From assembly GCF_030272615.1 (NCBI RefSeq), contig NC_081406.1, positions 165,275,521 through 165,339,520 on the forward strand: a DNA stretch of 64,000 nucleotides, read 5' to 3'. Source of the DNA: Cryptomeria japonica (lineage: Eukaryota > Streptophyta > Pinopsida > Cupressales > Cupressaceae). Position 1 is the first letter of the stretch. Each line of letters starts with the position of its first letter. The notes under the pieces are model-generated. The model searched no databases. It saw only the letters and a program-made list of their open reading frames with translations, and had not been told where the DNA came from. Made by a program: the position numbers and the translations under genes. Positions 47,460 through 58,879 of this stretch are shown here, one piece after another.

Positions 47460-47610
47460 CCATTCCAGCAGATAAATCATCTCTGCCTGCATTGTCTTCT
47501 CTGTGTGAGTTCTGCCACTCACAACTTCAAGGACTACCACTCCAAAACTGTACACGTCTGCCTTCTCCGTGAGATGACCTTTCAAAGCATATTCCGGAGC
47601 CATGTATCCT
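47460..47610 (-). CDS. Receptor kinase exon g: APE motif and C-lobe
   Basis: Acceptor TTTTCCAG|AG, donor AATGG|GTAACA. Reads [20 protein letters not shown] then [13 protein letters not shown], subdomains VIII-IX. Confidence 0.92.
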
Positions 47611-47711
47611 CTGGAAAAAATTTAAAAGCAATTTAGAGGGTGTAAACTTCAAATTCCTTTGCACAACTTTGTTAATGGTACTAAATGTTTACACTTTATT
47701 TGGAATCTTAC

Positions 47712-47952
47712 ATTGTTCCTGCCACTCTGGTGTTAACGTGAGTTTTATCTTGGCCGTCAAATAACTTGGCCAATCCAAAGTCTGAAATTTTTGGATTCAA
47801 ATGTCGATCTAGAAGGATGTTTGTTGTCTTGATATCTCGATGTATAATTTTCAGTCTGGATCCGTCATTCAAATATGCCAGGCCACGTGCAACTCCAAGG
47901 CAAATATTGTACCGTTGAGGCCAGTCAAGAGTGAGTCTGAATTCTTGAGGAC
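47712..47952 (-). CDS. Receptor kinase exon f: catalytic and activation segments
   Basis: Acceptor TTATAG|GT, donor AAT|GTAAG. Holds LDWPQRYNICLGVARGLAYL, IIHRDIKTTNILLD (catalytic loop) and KISDFGLAKLFDG (Mg-binding Asp). This is an RD-type kinase. Confidence 0.92.
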
Positions 47953-48133
47953 CTATAAATTGAAGTACAAACTCTTTCAATTGATACTTTGGACCTTCCA
48001 GTTACATATTTTAAGAAAATTAATTATTTTGTGAATGGACACTTACATAATAAAGTCATTTATCAGCAAGGAAAGATTGAAAATGTAATCTATATTAAAT
48101 TTAATCAGTGGAGGAGAATTTATTAGGATGTAC

Positions 48134-48344
48134 CAAACAAACCACGAGCTAAACTGTTGTTCTCCATGTACTCATAGACCAAGAACAGCTGTTTTCCTTC
48201 TATGCAACAACCATACAATTCCACAAGATTGGGATGGTGCATTGCAGATATTGTACCCAGTTCATTAAGAAACTCCCGAACGCCTTGTCTTGAGTTGTGA
48301 AACATCTGCTTGACTGCAATCATTTTTCTATCCGGCAGTATTCC
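48134..48344 (-). CDS. Receptor kinase exon e: kinase N-lobe
   Basis: Acceptor CTTATCAG|GG, donor TTTG|GTACAT. Holds IAVKQM (ATP-binding Lys), REFLNELGTISAMHHPNLV (Glu of helix C) and LYGCCIEGKQLFLVYEYMEN. Confidence 0.9.
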
Positions 48345-48436
48345 CTGATAAGAAAGGAAACATTAAAGAAATTGCATTTCAGTCTCAGGCCCATCTGAAT
48401 TAACTGAAGTGTATTCAAAGTGTGTATTTAATATAC

Positions 48437-48555
48437 CTTAAAAACTGTACCAAACCCGCCTTCTCCTATCTTATTCTTAGGGTTGAAGTCACTTGTGGCA
48501 TTTTTAATCATCTCTAGACTGAATGTGTTTGAAATTGTGTCCGTATTTATGAAGT
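48437..48555 (-). CDS. Receptor kinase exon d: juxtamembrane and glycine loop
   Basis: Acceptor GTATACAG|AC, donor TTTAAG|GTATAT. Reads TFSLEMIKNATSDFNPKNKI then GEGGFGTVFK, kinase subdomain I. Confidence 0.88.
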
Positions 48556-48688
48556 CTGTATACAGTATTTAGATAAACATGTGTCAGTGCACTCGACAAC
48601 ATCAAATTATGAAATGTGTCAGTACACTCAAGTATGAAATGTGGCACAAATGGACAGTGTATGTCAAGCAGGACACTTTTCTCATTAC

Positions 48689-48868
48689 CTCTATCATCAT
48701 TGGCTTTGGAGGATCGGCTCTTCGTTCTATTTCTTCTTATAATAAAGAAGAATGATAAACACACTGTGAAGCCTAAAGCAATTACAGCCCCAGAAACTAT
48801 GCCGATGATCATAATTTTGTTGCTTTTATTTCTGCCATTGCTAATGCTAATGTTGTTGGTTTTGGAGT
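48689..48868 (-). CDS. Receptor kinase exon c: transmembrane segment
   Basis: Acceptor TTTTGACAG|AC, donor AGAG|GTAATG. A Ser/Asn-rich linker, a hydrophobic helix of about 25 residues, then RRNRTKSRSSK on the cytoplasmic side. Confidence 0.85.
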
Positions 48869-49163
48869 CTGTCAAAACAAAGAAACATCATTATTTTCAT
48901 ATCAGATATACAATTCATGTCATCTACAAAGTTGAGAGGTTGGGCATATCCAAAATATATTTTTATCAGAGGCATCAATAAAATAATTGACTGAACCAAG
49001 ATTATGGGAACTGTTTAGGATACACAGAGAAGATTCTCCAGGCGTGATATCAGTTCATGTCATCGAACACTAAAGTGGATAGAGAACAATGTTATAAAGA
49101 AACTTTGCTATACCATTAAATAGAAAGACTCATTACACAAGGTCATTTGTAAAGGAATCTTAC

Positions 49164-49362
49164 TTGCACTGATTCTGATAGCTGATACCAATGGTCCATA
49201 TGTCCCTCTATGAGGTATGTCAAATGTTCCCTTTCCAGCCCCAAAAAAGTGGATCTCCAAATAGTTCTCGGTCACATTTACAGCGAAATTTCTGATTACT
49301 GCCTTATATGATGAACCTCCGGCAGCATCCTTGATGTTAAAATCTTTCAATCTTCTTCTTCC
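49164..49362 (-). CDS. Receptor kinase exon b: malectin domain, second part
   Basis: Acceptor ACGTAG|GG, donor GCAA|GTAAGA. Reads RLKDFNIKDAAGGSSYKAVI through NFAVNVTENYLEIHFFGAGK to GTYGPLVSAIRIS, the usual end of the malectin domain. Confidence 0.85.
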
Positions 49363-49518
49363 CTACGTAAATTCAAAAGTGAAATAATATACCTATAAAA
49401 AAATAGGATATGAAATGCTGTCAACAGTTTTATGTTATTGTCTAGTAAATAGTTACTAACAAGATTAGGGAAAAAACTAGATAACATATAAGAAAAGAGT
49501 ATATCGATCTATATATAC

Positions 49519-49882
49519 CTGAATATAAACATCAAAAACGCGTCTTCCGAGACTTGGAAAGATCATTCCGTTGGATATTACTATCTCAGCGAAGTGGAGT
49601 TGTACATTATATTGCCCATTTCGAAGACACAATGCATAGTATCTCAAGGAGCTAGAAGAACAACGTGCTGTTCCATACAATTCTGTGTTTATTCCTTTGG
49701 CAAATTCAGAGCTGTTGCCTGTCACTTTCCATATATGGCCTTCAGCATCCATAAAAAGTCCTGTATTACTGACTGCCCGTTTCCCATTTGAGCTTGAAAA
49801 GTATGAGGAGGGCCTAATGGATTGGTATCTCCCTCGTAAGTACCCCATGGATTACCTCCACAATTAATGTCCAGAGAGGTGT
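49519..49882 (-). CDS. Receptor kinase exon a: malectin domain, first part
   Basis: Acceptor TTTGCAG at 49883-49889. Reads TSLDINCGGNPWGTYEGDTN; the frame then shifts by one base near 49820, and SSYFSSSNGKRAVSNTGLFM continues in the other frame to FDVYIQ. Donor CAG|GTATAT. NCGG and AVSNTG are typical malectin signatures. Confidence 0.82.
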
Positions 49883-50640
49883 CTGCAAAGCAAAAGGACA
49901 TACAGTTAGATCATTGTTCAAATAAAAGACAGTACTAAGAAACAAACTTTTCTACTACCGAATAGTTCTGTGCTTATGGGTTTTTGGTACTAGTGTTTAA
50001 GAAATACAGAAAAAAAAATCAATTGATAAAGTGGAGTCCAACAATCTCTAACATCTTGGGAGCAAAAATCAAAGCAGGTAAAAATTCATTTACCAGGATA
50101 ATATTATTTTAGTGTTTCCAGCAAATCCACATTCATTAGTTAAGGAATCTCATATCTTAGAATAACTGGAAAAACAGAGAAAGTAATGTGCAATAATGGC
50201 TGACCGCGTATTGTCAATATTAGCTTTAAAAAGGCATATTATCAGTTTTACTCTCTCTATTTTTAACCATCGGTACTAGAGTTCATGGTCAGTTATATTA
50301 TTTAATGTTCTTTTCTAGGTTCATTCTAAATATTATTGGAAAGTTTAAAAAAAAATTGAGAATGCCAATTTTATTGAAAAGTAATTTAGGTGGTCGCAAT
50401 GAATTCAAGAAATCAAGATGAGGCTATTGGTAGTTTTTAAATGTAGTTTTGGCATTTTGAGTTTTCTTAATATTTTTTACAGAAGTTTTTTATTTTTATT
50501 TTAATGAATATGTACGTCAGTATTTATTAATTTAAAAATATAGTACACATCGTAAGAAAATGTTAAGAGGAACACAAGGTCACCCTTAAGAGTCACACAA
50601 GTAGAGCCCAGAAAGTCAGCGAACAAATATAACAGAAAAG
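49883..50640. other. AT-rich region upstream of the malectin exon
   Basis: No LRR-coding exon or other gene is seen. If the receptor gene is longer, this is intron. Confidence 0.5.
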
Positions 50641-52060
50641 CCACTTAAGTGGTGAGAGCAACATTAGTGGGAGGTAGAGGAGGGTCCTGGTCATCCGGTT
50701 TACCCTATATATCAATGGAGTTTGGGGTGACATCAAGAAGGAACTACCCCTCATCAACGTTTGTCTCTCCCTCTTCTTTATCTTTAGTCCTCTTTCGCAA
50801 AATAGCTAGATCCAACCAAGGGAGCCAATTTGAAGAGTTTGGCTAGCCACCACCACCATGAGCTAAAGGCCAACCACTGCCATCACCAGTAGATAGTCTT
50901 ACACCACATGTTAGCAACCCAAAGGCAAAACCACTATGCAAGGGGAAGCGAAGTGCCATTGAGCCAAACCACCCCTGCCACCAAAGTGGTGGCGATGGGC
51001 TTGGGATCTCGATGAACAGGAACACTGAGAAGATAAACTCCAATAGTGCTATTGACCATAGGGATAAGAGCAGCCGTGGAAGGTAGAACTGTCTGGGGCC
51101 ACCTTGGCCATAGTATAGGGGGCATTGCTCTTTGTTCACCTAGACTTGAATATGAAGCAACACACTGACACAAATAGTAGCTTTAGTAAACAACAAAACA
51201 TAAGTATCAGTAATTTTGTGAGCAAAAATATCAACATTTCCATCTTTCCCTATAGAAGAGAGGATCTCCACCTTGAAAGGATGCCAAATTTGGGTATAAT
51301 TAAAGGGAAAGTGAGGCCAATCCCCACAAAAAAAATAATGCAGAGCAAAAGGTCTTGGTCAGAAGGGGTGAAAGAAGTCATGGCTCCAACTCCACAAATG
51401 TTGAGCACACCAACAAAACCAAAGGTGGTGTTTGAAGGTCTTTGGTTGGCCAAGAAAGAGACAATGAGAGTGTAGTACTTGCATATGTCTGAGATGAGAT
51501 CCCTGAAGCAGGCCTTGGACTAACTACATCGAGTGAAAAGGGCAATCTTAGTAATTGTCAACAAGACATACTTGAAATGATGTTGCCAAATAGAAAGAGG
51601 TGACTACAAATGCCACCACAAGTTGAGAGTCGGGATCATATGAATGTGTAGCAAGATCCAACAGTAACAAAGATGTGGCTTATAATTTCAAAAGGCAATG
51701 CTAGGATGCCACCATAAATCCTTCCACCAAGGCTTGACAGAGTGAATGCCAAGTTTGTGTACCAGATTTTGAGGCGGAACGTACATCACCTTGTTGAATG
51801 TCTGTCAATTTGGCCATATGTGACAAATTGAACTCTCAAATCTTTCGAAGTGTGAAAATTCATAGTAGCTCTAGAGAACAAATCCTAAGGCATGCAGATG
51901 TTCTTCTTATGGAACTACAAGGCATGAACCCAAGGCAAGTGTGCCAAGGGGGAAGACCTTGAGTGTGAATGAGAGGAGGCCACCAAAGGTTATACTAATT
52001 AAAAGATAGTCCATCTTAAAAGCTAGAGCTGGCCCACTAGAGCCAAGGCTTAATGGGTTC
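50641..52060. other. GC-richer block without a recognised gene
   Basis: This 1.4 kb is less AT-rich than its neighbours and has ORFs on both strands (50843-51139 minus, 51125-51475 plus, 51250-51453 minus). Minus-strand frames give hydrophobic text in several interrupted pieces. I see no conserved motif. It may be a decayed gene or an old non-LTR element. Confidence 0.35.
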
Positions 52061-55000
52061 CAAGCATACTAGATGTTCTTGGTCACAAAATTGCTCTTGA
52101 TATGAACAACCTCTCTCATAATAGGAAAGGTTGGAAAATTTTCTATTTTTGGAAAGCAACTATTTTCATAATGTTCAATATTCTAAGAGTTGAAGAATAT
52201 TCGGTCAAATTCATATTTGGTCCACTCTATTATTTTTCTTGTCTTTTGCAGTTGCATAAAAAATAATTAAATGATTATTAAATATTTAAGTTGTTGTAAA
52301 ATAAAAAATTAGAAAACAACTTATATTCAATTATTTTAAAAAGTAATTATTAAAAAAAAAAAAAAAAGTGACCTATTGTTGGGCTTGAAAATAAAGAAAT
52401 AAAAAATGTCACTTTAGGCTGAAAATTTAAAAATAATTTATGTTTATTAATAAATATTCTAATGGATGGCCAACATCACAAGGTGTTTTTAAAAATGGTC
52501 AAAAGTGATAATACCAGGCATGATGTACAAAGTGGTGATTTAAAAGGATATTTTTTCAAAGAATATTCAAAGGTTAAAAATATGGATTAAAAGTAATATC
52601 AAAATAAAAGAGTTTGAAAAGTCACTTTTTCTTTTCAATAAATGTTGGTTTTCTTTTTGAGTTGTTCTCACATTTAATATGCAATTCGATCGCTTATTGG
52701 TATTGTTTGACTACAATGCAACTCTTCTACTTTATTTACATAAGTTGTCCCTCAATTTCTTACCATAATTATGGATCTTCTTCTTTATGTCTCATTAGTT
52801 TGTTCAATTGTTGTTAAATATGTGAATCCTTCATTGTATCATGATGAGATTCTTGATTACTTTTTAAAAGTCGCTTTATTTTATTACTAAGAGAGAAAGT
52901 GGAATAAAATATAAAGTATTTTAGTCACACCATAAGTGCCTATAAAAGAAAGAGTTGTTTAGAAGATCATTCCTTCTTAACATTTCATTTTATAAACCTT
53001 GGTTTATAGAGATTGAACTTGGTTCATTCTCTAGTCGAAAGATGAAAACTCTTTTACCCATCAATTTTGTGGATGAAAACCCACCTAACTGATCAAATGG
53101 ATTCATATGGACTTCATTGTTGAGCTAAATATTTATACCATTTAATTTTGTAATGTTTTGGATTTCAGAATTATATTTGTATAGTGATCAAGTTTCTAGT
53201 TCACAAATTTATTGAAGTTTTATGTAATTTTTACTTTTTAAGAAAAGGTAAATTTATGTTGATCATTTTATATTAAATTCTTATGTTTCCTAGGTTAGTA
53301 ATTGTCTAAATGAGGATATAATAATTAATGAAGTGTTGCATTGAATATCATCTATGAGATATGAGATTTTGGTGTGTCTTATAGCTAGTGGCAACTTGTA
53401 TAGAGGTGGGGTTGAAATTTATGAAGGTATAATGAAGGATGTGGGTTAGTGGAAAGGTAGTCATCTAAGTATTTGGAAATTAATATTATGAGGAGTATTC
53501 ATGATAGAGCTATAAAGTAGTTTATAAATATACATTAATAAAGGTTTGGGCATCTTTGTATGTATATGCCAGATTTGAAATACTATTTGAAATACTACCA
53601 GTAGTTATTGATCCTAAGGAAACTCACTTCTACTACTATGTATGAGGCAAACGGGATTACTCAAATTTTAAATGTATATGAGAGTCTTCAAGAATTTAAG
53701 ATTGACAAAATTTACCTTTAAGCTATGTATATGCATGATAAATTTTTATGAACAATGTAATTTTTAAATATGAAGTGTTTGTAAAATATATAAGTGACTA
53801 TATTTATGCACGACAAATATATTTTATAATTCCTTTAATCAATACCAATAGTTTTAGTTATTATAAACCATTCAAATAAAGTTTATTAATTAATTTTTTA
53901 ATTTCCAAACCATTTGATGAAATTTTTGTGGGTTTGATTGATTTTGTGATTTAAAAAATATTTGAATTAAGGGTAAAAGTACAAACATGTGTCACACTTT
54001 TATAAAGGAAAAGGTTAACACAACAATAACTATTCAATTTCGACGCCATAAAACTGGCATTTGTAACTTGACTTTTAAGATGATGTAAACTGATGAAATG
54101 TGTAAAATTTGATTAAGTTTAAGTATATTATTTTTTTAAAAAAAATTGACAAGAATTTATATGTTTTGTTACATTTGAAGTCAAATTTTTAATTGCTGAA
54201 AAATGTTGAAAATCAGGGGGTTTAGTTCCCACCAAAAAACAAAATATGAATCAACTTTTTTTTCCTAATTTGGATATACCTAATAGATGACATACATATA
54301 CAGTGCATAAAAAAAAATTAAAAAAATTGATGTGTATCTTCTTCGTTATAACATTTTAAAGTCGAATAAACTTGAATTTGACAATTTTTTTCTCCCACCA
54401 AATTTTGTCTATTAACTTTATGTTAATAAAAAAATACCATTATGGAGAAGAATCTCTCCTCTAGTGAACCATATTTTTTTTGAATTTTTTTGAGTGATTC
54501 AATATTTTCTTTTTTTTTCAAACCAACCTCTTGCTGAACATTAGAATACCTATTTTGTAGTATTTTTGAGATAATATATATTAAATCTAATCAAAACATC
54601 ATAAAAATTATATGAGTAGATTCTTGCTTTCAATCTCTCTAAAAGGGTATTTTTTGTTTGTTCTTTTTAAATTGAGTTTGCATGTAGACAATTGTTGCAG
54701 AAGTCAGAAGTTACATAAATATGACAAATTTGGTGATGTGGCTTTCAGTTAGGATGCCACTTAGGACGTTCTAGCCAGATCGGTTTCAGTTAGAACCCTT
54801 CCGACTGGAACCCTTAAGGCCAATGCGACCAATCATTTGAACGACCACACCCCTTCAACCCCAGATAAATAATGAATATTTTTTTGTTTTAAAATATCAA
54901 AAATAAAGTTGTGTGAAATAATATGATTGATTTTTGAATTAAATCATTTTTTTTGCAAATAAAAATGACATTTTTGATATAAAGCGACAAAGATTTCCAA

Positions 55001-55254
55001 GTTTTGTGAAGATTTTTGTAGATATTATATTAAATTATTTTTCAAGTATGTTAAATTAAAATTGTTTTTTTCAATTAAATAATATCTAATATTTTATTAT
55101 TGGCTTTACCTACCCATTTAATCTTACTCGACAATTTACACTTTCACGTCTTTATCCCAACCCTTCATTTTTCATGTTATATTAAATTATTTTTTCTCGA
55201 TTAAATAAATATCCAAATTTTCTCTTTTCTTTACCTACCATTTAATCTTAGTCA
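52061..55254. other. AT-rich region, no gene seen
   Basis: Low-complexity AT-rich DNA with a 17-A run near 52352. No protein or RNA gene is recognised. Text around 53980-54540 has weak similarity to the interior of the element at 59018-60009 and could be an old relative. Confidence 0.5.
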
Positions 55255-56905
55255 ATGTTAGGACTTATTATGGGGTCTTAAGGGGTTTTATGTTAGATTA
55301 AGACTAATTATGTCATAATAGGCAATCTTAAGGGGTTTTAAGGGGTTATTAGTCATAATAGGTTATCTTAAGGGGTGTTAAGGGGTTTTACGTCATATTA
55401 GTACCTATTATGTCATATTAGGTCTAATTTGTATGTCATATGGGATCCTATGGTGTCGTACATGGGGTCTTATGTTATACATGCTAGGATGCTAAATGGG
55501 GTCCAAAGATGTCCTAGGGTGTATTAAGGGTCGTTCATGTCTTAATAGATTGTAGGATGTACTAGAGGGTATGTTGTACCTACTAGGACTTTAAGAGGGG
55601 TGATATGGGGTTCTAAGGGGTCACACATGTGTGGCCCCTTAGGACCCCATATGACCCCTTAGGGCACTAAGGTCATATGGTGTCCTAAGGGGTATATTGT
55701 ACCTACTAGGACTTTAAAAGGTGTGATATGGGATACCTAAGAGGCCACAAATGAATCCCATATCACTCCTTTTATTGTGTGGCCCCTTAGAATCCCATAT
55801 CACCCCTTTTAAAGTCCTAGTATGTGTGGCCCCATTAGGATCCCATACACCCCTTTTAAAGACCTAGTAGGTACAACATGCCCCTTAGGACATGTGTGGC
55901 TCCTTAGGATCCCATATCACCCCTTTAAAAGTCCTAGTAGGTACAACATACCCCTTAGGACACCATATGACCCATCCTAAGGGGTCATATGGCATCCTAG
56001 GACCCCATATGACCCCTTAGGACACTATGGGGTCATATGGTGTCCTAAGGGGTATGTTGTAGCTACTAGGACTTTAAAAGGGGTGATGTAGGGTTCTAAG
56101 GGGTCACACATGTTCTAACACATATGTGGCTCATTAAGACCTTATATGACCCCTTAGTAAACTATATGACCCTATGGCATCATATGGTGTCCTGAGTGAT
56201 ATGTTGTACCTACTAAAACATTAAAAGGGGTGATATGGGGTCCTAAAGGGGTAACACGTCTATTCTAACATGTGTGGCCCCTTAGGAACCCATATCACCC
56301 CTTAGGATACTATATCACCCTATGGGGTCACATGGTCTCCTAAGCGGTATGTTGTGTCTACTAGGACTTTAAAAGGGGTGACAAATGTTCTAACACATGT
56401 GTATCCCCTTAGGACCACATATGACCTCTAGGAAACTATATGACCTTGTAAAGTCATATGGTGTCCTAAGTGGTATGTTGCACCTACAAGGACTTTAAAA
56501 GGGGTGATATGGGGTCGTAAGAGGTCACACATGTGTTCTAACTCATGTGTGGCCCCTTAGGACCCCATATGACCCCTTAGGACACTATATGATCCTATGG
56601 GGTCATATGGTATACTAAGGGGTATGTTGTATCTATTAGGAGTTTAAAAGGGGTGATATGATATCGTAAGGGGTCATATGTGTTCTAACACATTTTTGGC
56701 CCCTCAAGACCCCATATGACCCCTTATGACACTATATGATCCTATGGGATCATATGGGGTTTGTACCTACCACGATATTAAAAGGGGTGATATGAGGTCC
56801 TAAGGGGTCACATATGTGTTCTAACACATATGTGGCCTCGTAGGACCTCATATGACCCCTTAGGACAATATATGATCCTATGGGGTCATATGGTATCCTA
56901 AGGTG
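55255..56905. repeat. Palindromic satellite, period near 147 bp
   Basis: The array is built of CCTAAGG, CATATG and ACACATGTGT palindromes joined by ATGTTGTACCTACTAGGACT and TTTAAAAGGGGTGATATGGG. Unit starts in the regular part are near 56041, 56188, 56336, 56462, 56611, 56758 and 56891. Units near 55800-55990 are inverted relative to the rest. The left end (55255-55560) is a shorter, simpler variant with AAGGGGTTTTA and TCATAATAGG. No coding potential. Confidence 0.9.
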
Positions 56906-56908
56906 TAT

Positions 56909-57887
56909 ATGTTGGCAATATGCAAGAATTGATTATGTGTTGTCATTGATGTCAACACTGCTCTGGTTGGTTGTCAACCCTACTCCGATTTGTTGTTGAC
57001 CTACTCTAGTTGGCCATGGTTTTTGGCAGAGGTTATCAGAGATTTTGCTCTGGTATGTTCATATTACTCGATTCGGTTTTGGAAGGATATTCAGGATGAT
57101 TATATGTATGTTGTATTCCGTTGGTTCATAATTTAATGCTCTGGAAGCTATTGATTATGTTCTAGACTGTTGATTGATGTTCTTGGTCTATGTTGGTGAT
57201 ATTTGATGAAATAGTTAAGTTGTTTTGATGCGGCTTCTAGAAATGATTCTTAACATGCTAAAGGTGTTATTGATTGTGTCCTAATTGTTTGGTGGCTTCC
57301 CATTTCCTAGCGTGAATATTTGGTGGTCCTATTTGGGTCTGGTGGGATATTCTGTGTTATTGACACTGAGGGTTTTTCGTTGTTGGTGTAACATGTTGTG
57401 GTTGATCTTGGCGAGATTTTTGGTGGATGTAATTGTTTGGAAATTTGAATTAGGTCCATGCTATGTAGTGTAAATCATAATATTGCTACAACAATGATCT
57501 CTATCTACCAACTCTTGAACATGATCACCAACAATATCCTAAAACTCCATTAGAAGCTACACCTATGCAATTCATCAAGGATCTTCATCAAAATCTCTGC
57601 TGATGAAACCCTCGTCAGAACCTGAAACTAAGCTTCTAAGCGAGCAGGATAGCATCTGACCAAAACCAACTGACCGAATATGAGCATGAGTATCATGAAC
57701 AAGACAATTGGATAACCAAATTATATCGGAGCCTACTAGATCATTCTAGATCCAAAACAACTAGAAACAACTCAACCTACCGAGATGAAAAGGGTGTCGG
57801 TAAATCATCCAGACAACTAATGTTGGCATCAAGGACAAAACATCAATGCAACAAATAATCAATTCCACCAAATGGCCAACAAATATG
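56909..57887. mobile_element. Head-to-head pair of partial copia LTRs
   Basis: The left arm starts TGTTGGCAATATGC on the plus strand. The right arm, read on the minus strand, starts TGTTGGCCATTTGG. Both continue with GAATTGATTAT and GTTG-CATTGATGT. The arms meet near 57480. Both are 5' parts of LTRs of the copia A/C type; the 3' parts and any interior are absent. No matching target duplication is seen. It separates the satellite from the truncated G5 LTR. Confidence 0.75.
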
Positions 57888-58331
57888 CATCCTTGAATCT
57901 TTGAAGATGCTTGATTGTGAATGCTTCATGGATGTCAAATTAATTGATAAGATGTCTTTATATAGGGTTCCCTAGGTAAATTACCAATTAGGGTGACCTC
58001 CAATGGTCATATATAGCTCTAGAGATTGAAATCAATTGGAAATGTAGAGAACCTGACCCATTTTAAATTGGGGCCTATTTAAGGGGGACCAGGGTGTTTT
58101 TCCCTCATCTAAACTAGGGTTCTCCATATCTTGGTCTCTAAAAAACATGACCAATACAAAGATAAATAAGAGAGGGACCTTCAAGATGGGACTCACCAAA
58201 TATTGATCATGACAACAAAGTTGGAGAATAGGATTAAATTGGACCTAGGGAGGGGATAGAGATAGGACACACTAAAGTAGGAGAACAAGCATGGGGTCTA
58301 AATTGGATTAGTTACAATTTACAACACTACA
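57888..58331 (-). repeat. G5 3' LTR, truncated
   Basis: Matches 63560-64000 of the 5' LTR (for example TGAATGCTTCATGGATG, GGTGACCTCCAATGGTCAT and AAAGTTGGAGAATAGGAT). It ends ACACTACA at 58331. The other end, about 730 bp, is missing where it meets the copia LTR pair. The TATA-like TATATAAAG (minus) is near 57957-57966. Confidence 0.88.
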
Positions 58332-58346
58332 TTTAGCCCCCACTTT
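58332..58346 (-). promoter_or_regulatory. G5 polypurine tract
   Basis: Element strand AAAGTGGGGGCTAAA directly before the LTR start TGTAGTG. Confidence 0.75.
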
Positions 58347-58879
58347 AATGGGAGTATGAGCCTACACAAATACTTATGGTAAAGTAGAAAGATGAGAGAG
58401 AGGAGAAATTACGAGTGGAACCACAAGGAGATAAGACATCACTAATTTTCTGGAACCAAGCCCCCAATGTTAGGATCTAAACTAACACAGTCTTATGTGA
58501 GGACACACAACAAGACAAATACCAAAAGGCAGACAAAGATGAAAGATAAATAAAGAAAAAAGACACAAATACAAAAGACACACAACATAAAAGGCTCCAA
58601 GTCAGCTAGTTGAAGAGACCTCGATAATCAAAATGTTTCAGCCACTAATATCATTCTCAAAATTCTATCAAAATAATATAAGAAATCGCATAAAAAGAGC
58701 AACAAGATGCATCAAATGATGAACCATGATCCAGAAATAGAAAACTTATGAGCTCACAGGGACGAGAAAAAAGAGAGAACATGGATGCCATGGACTAGTA
58801 AGTTGTGTCATGCTAGGTGATTAATGTTGGGAAGGAGAGTCAGAATAGTCTAGCCATATTTTTCTAGTTCCACTCATCC

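Larger units (their letters stand above)
46874..49882 (-). pseudogene. Malectin-domain receptor-like kinase, 5'-truncated and frameshifted
   Basis: Family: plant LRR-malectin receptor kinases of the LRR-VIII group (like Arabidopsis At1g53430), which sit in the plasma membrane and phosphorylate Ser/Thr after sensing an extracellular signal. Eight exons on the minus strand encode a malectin domain, one transmembrane helix (IMIIGIVSGAVIALGFTVCL) with a basic RRNR stop-transfer, and a full kinase domain: GEGGFG loop, IAVK lysine, [22 protein letters not shown], and a C-terminal tail ending at TAA 46874-46876. All splice sites are GT-AG and phases agree. The malectin exon has a one-base frameshift near 49820. 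No LRR exon or signal peptide is seen between 49883 and the window end. Either the front is lost or it lies beyond a very long intron; the frameshift favours a pseudogene. Confidence 0.85.

Noticed and set aside
50843-51139. 98-codon hydrophobic minus-strand ORF as a membrane protein gene
   Set aside because: No conserved motif, overlapping ORFs in other frames, and interrupted continuation; insufficient support.
53980-54540. Second copy of the inverted-repeat element
   Set aside because: Only short scattered similarities (CAGGGGGTTTAGTTCCCACC, AGATGATGTAAACT); no clear paired ends.
55560-56905. Regular repeats that might suggest a CRISPR-like array
   Set aside because: Units differ in length and orientation, no unique spacers alternate with a constant repeat, and the context is plant nuclear DNA. 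It is a satellite.
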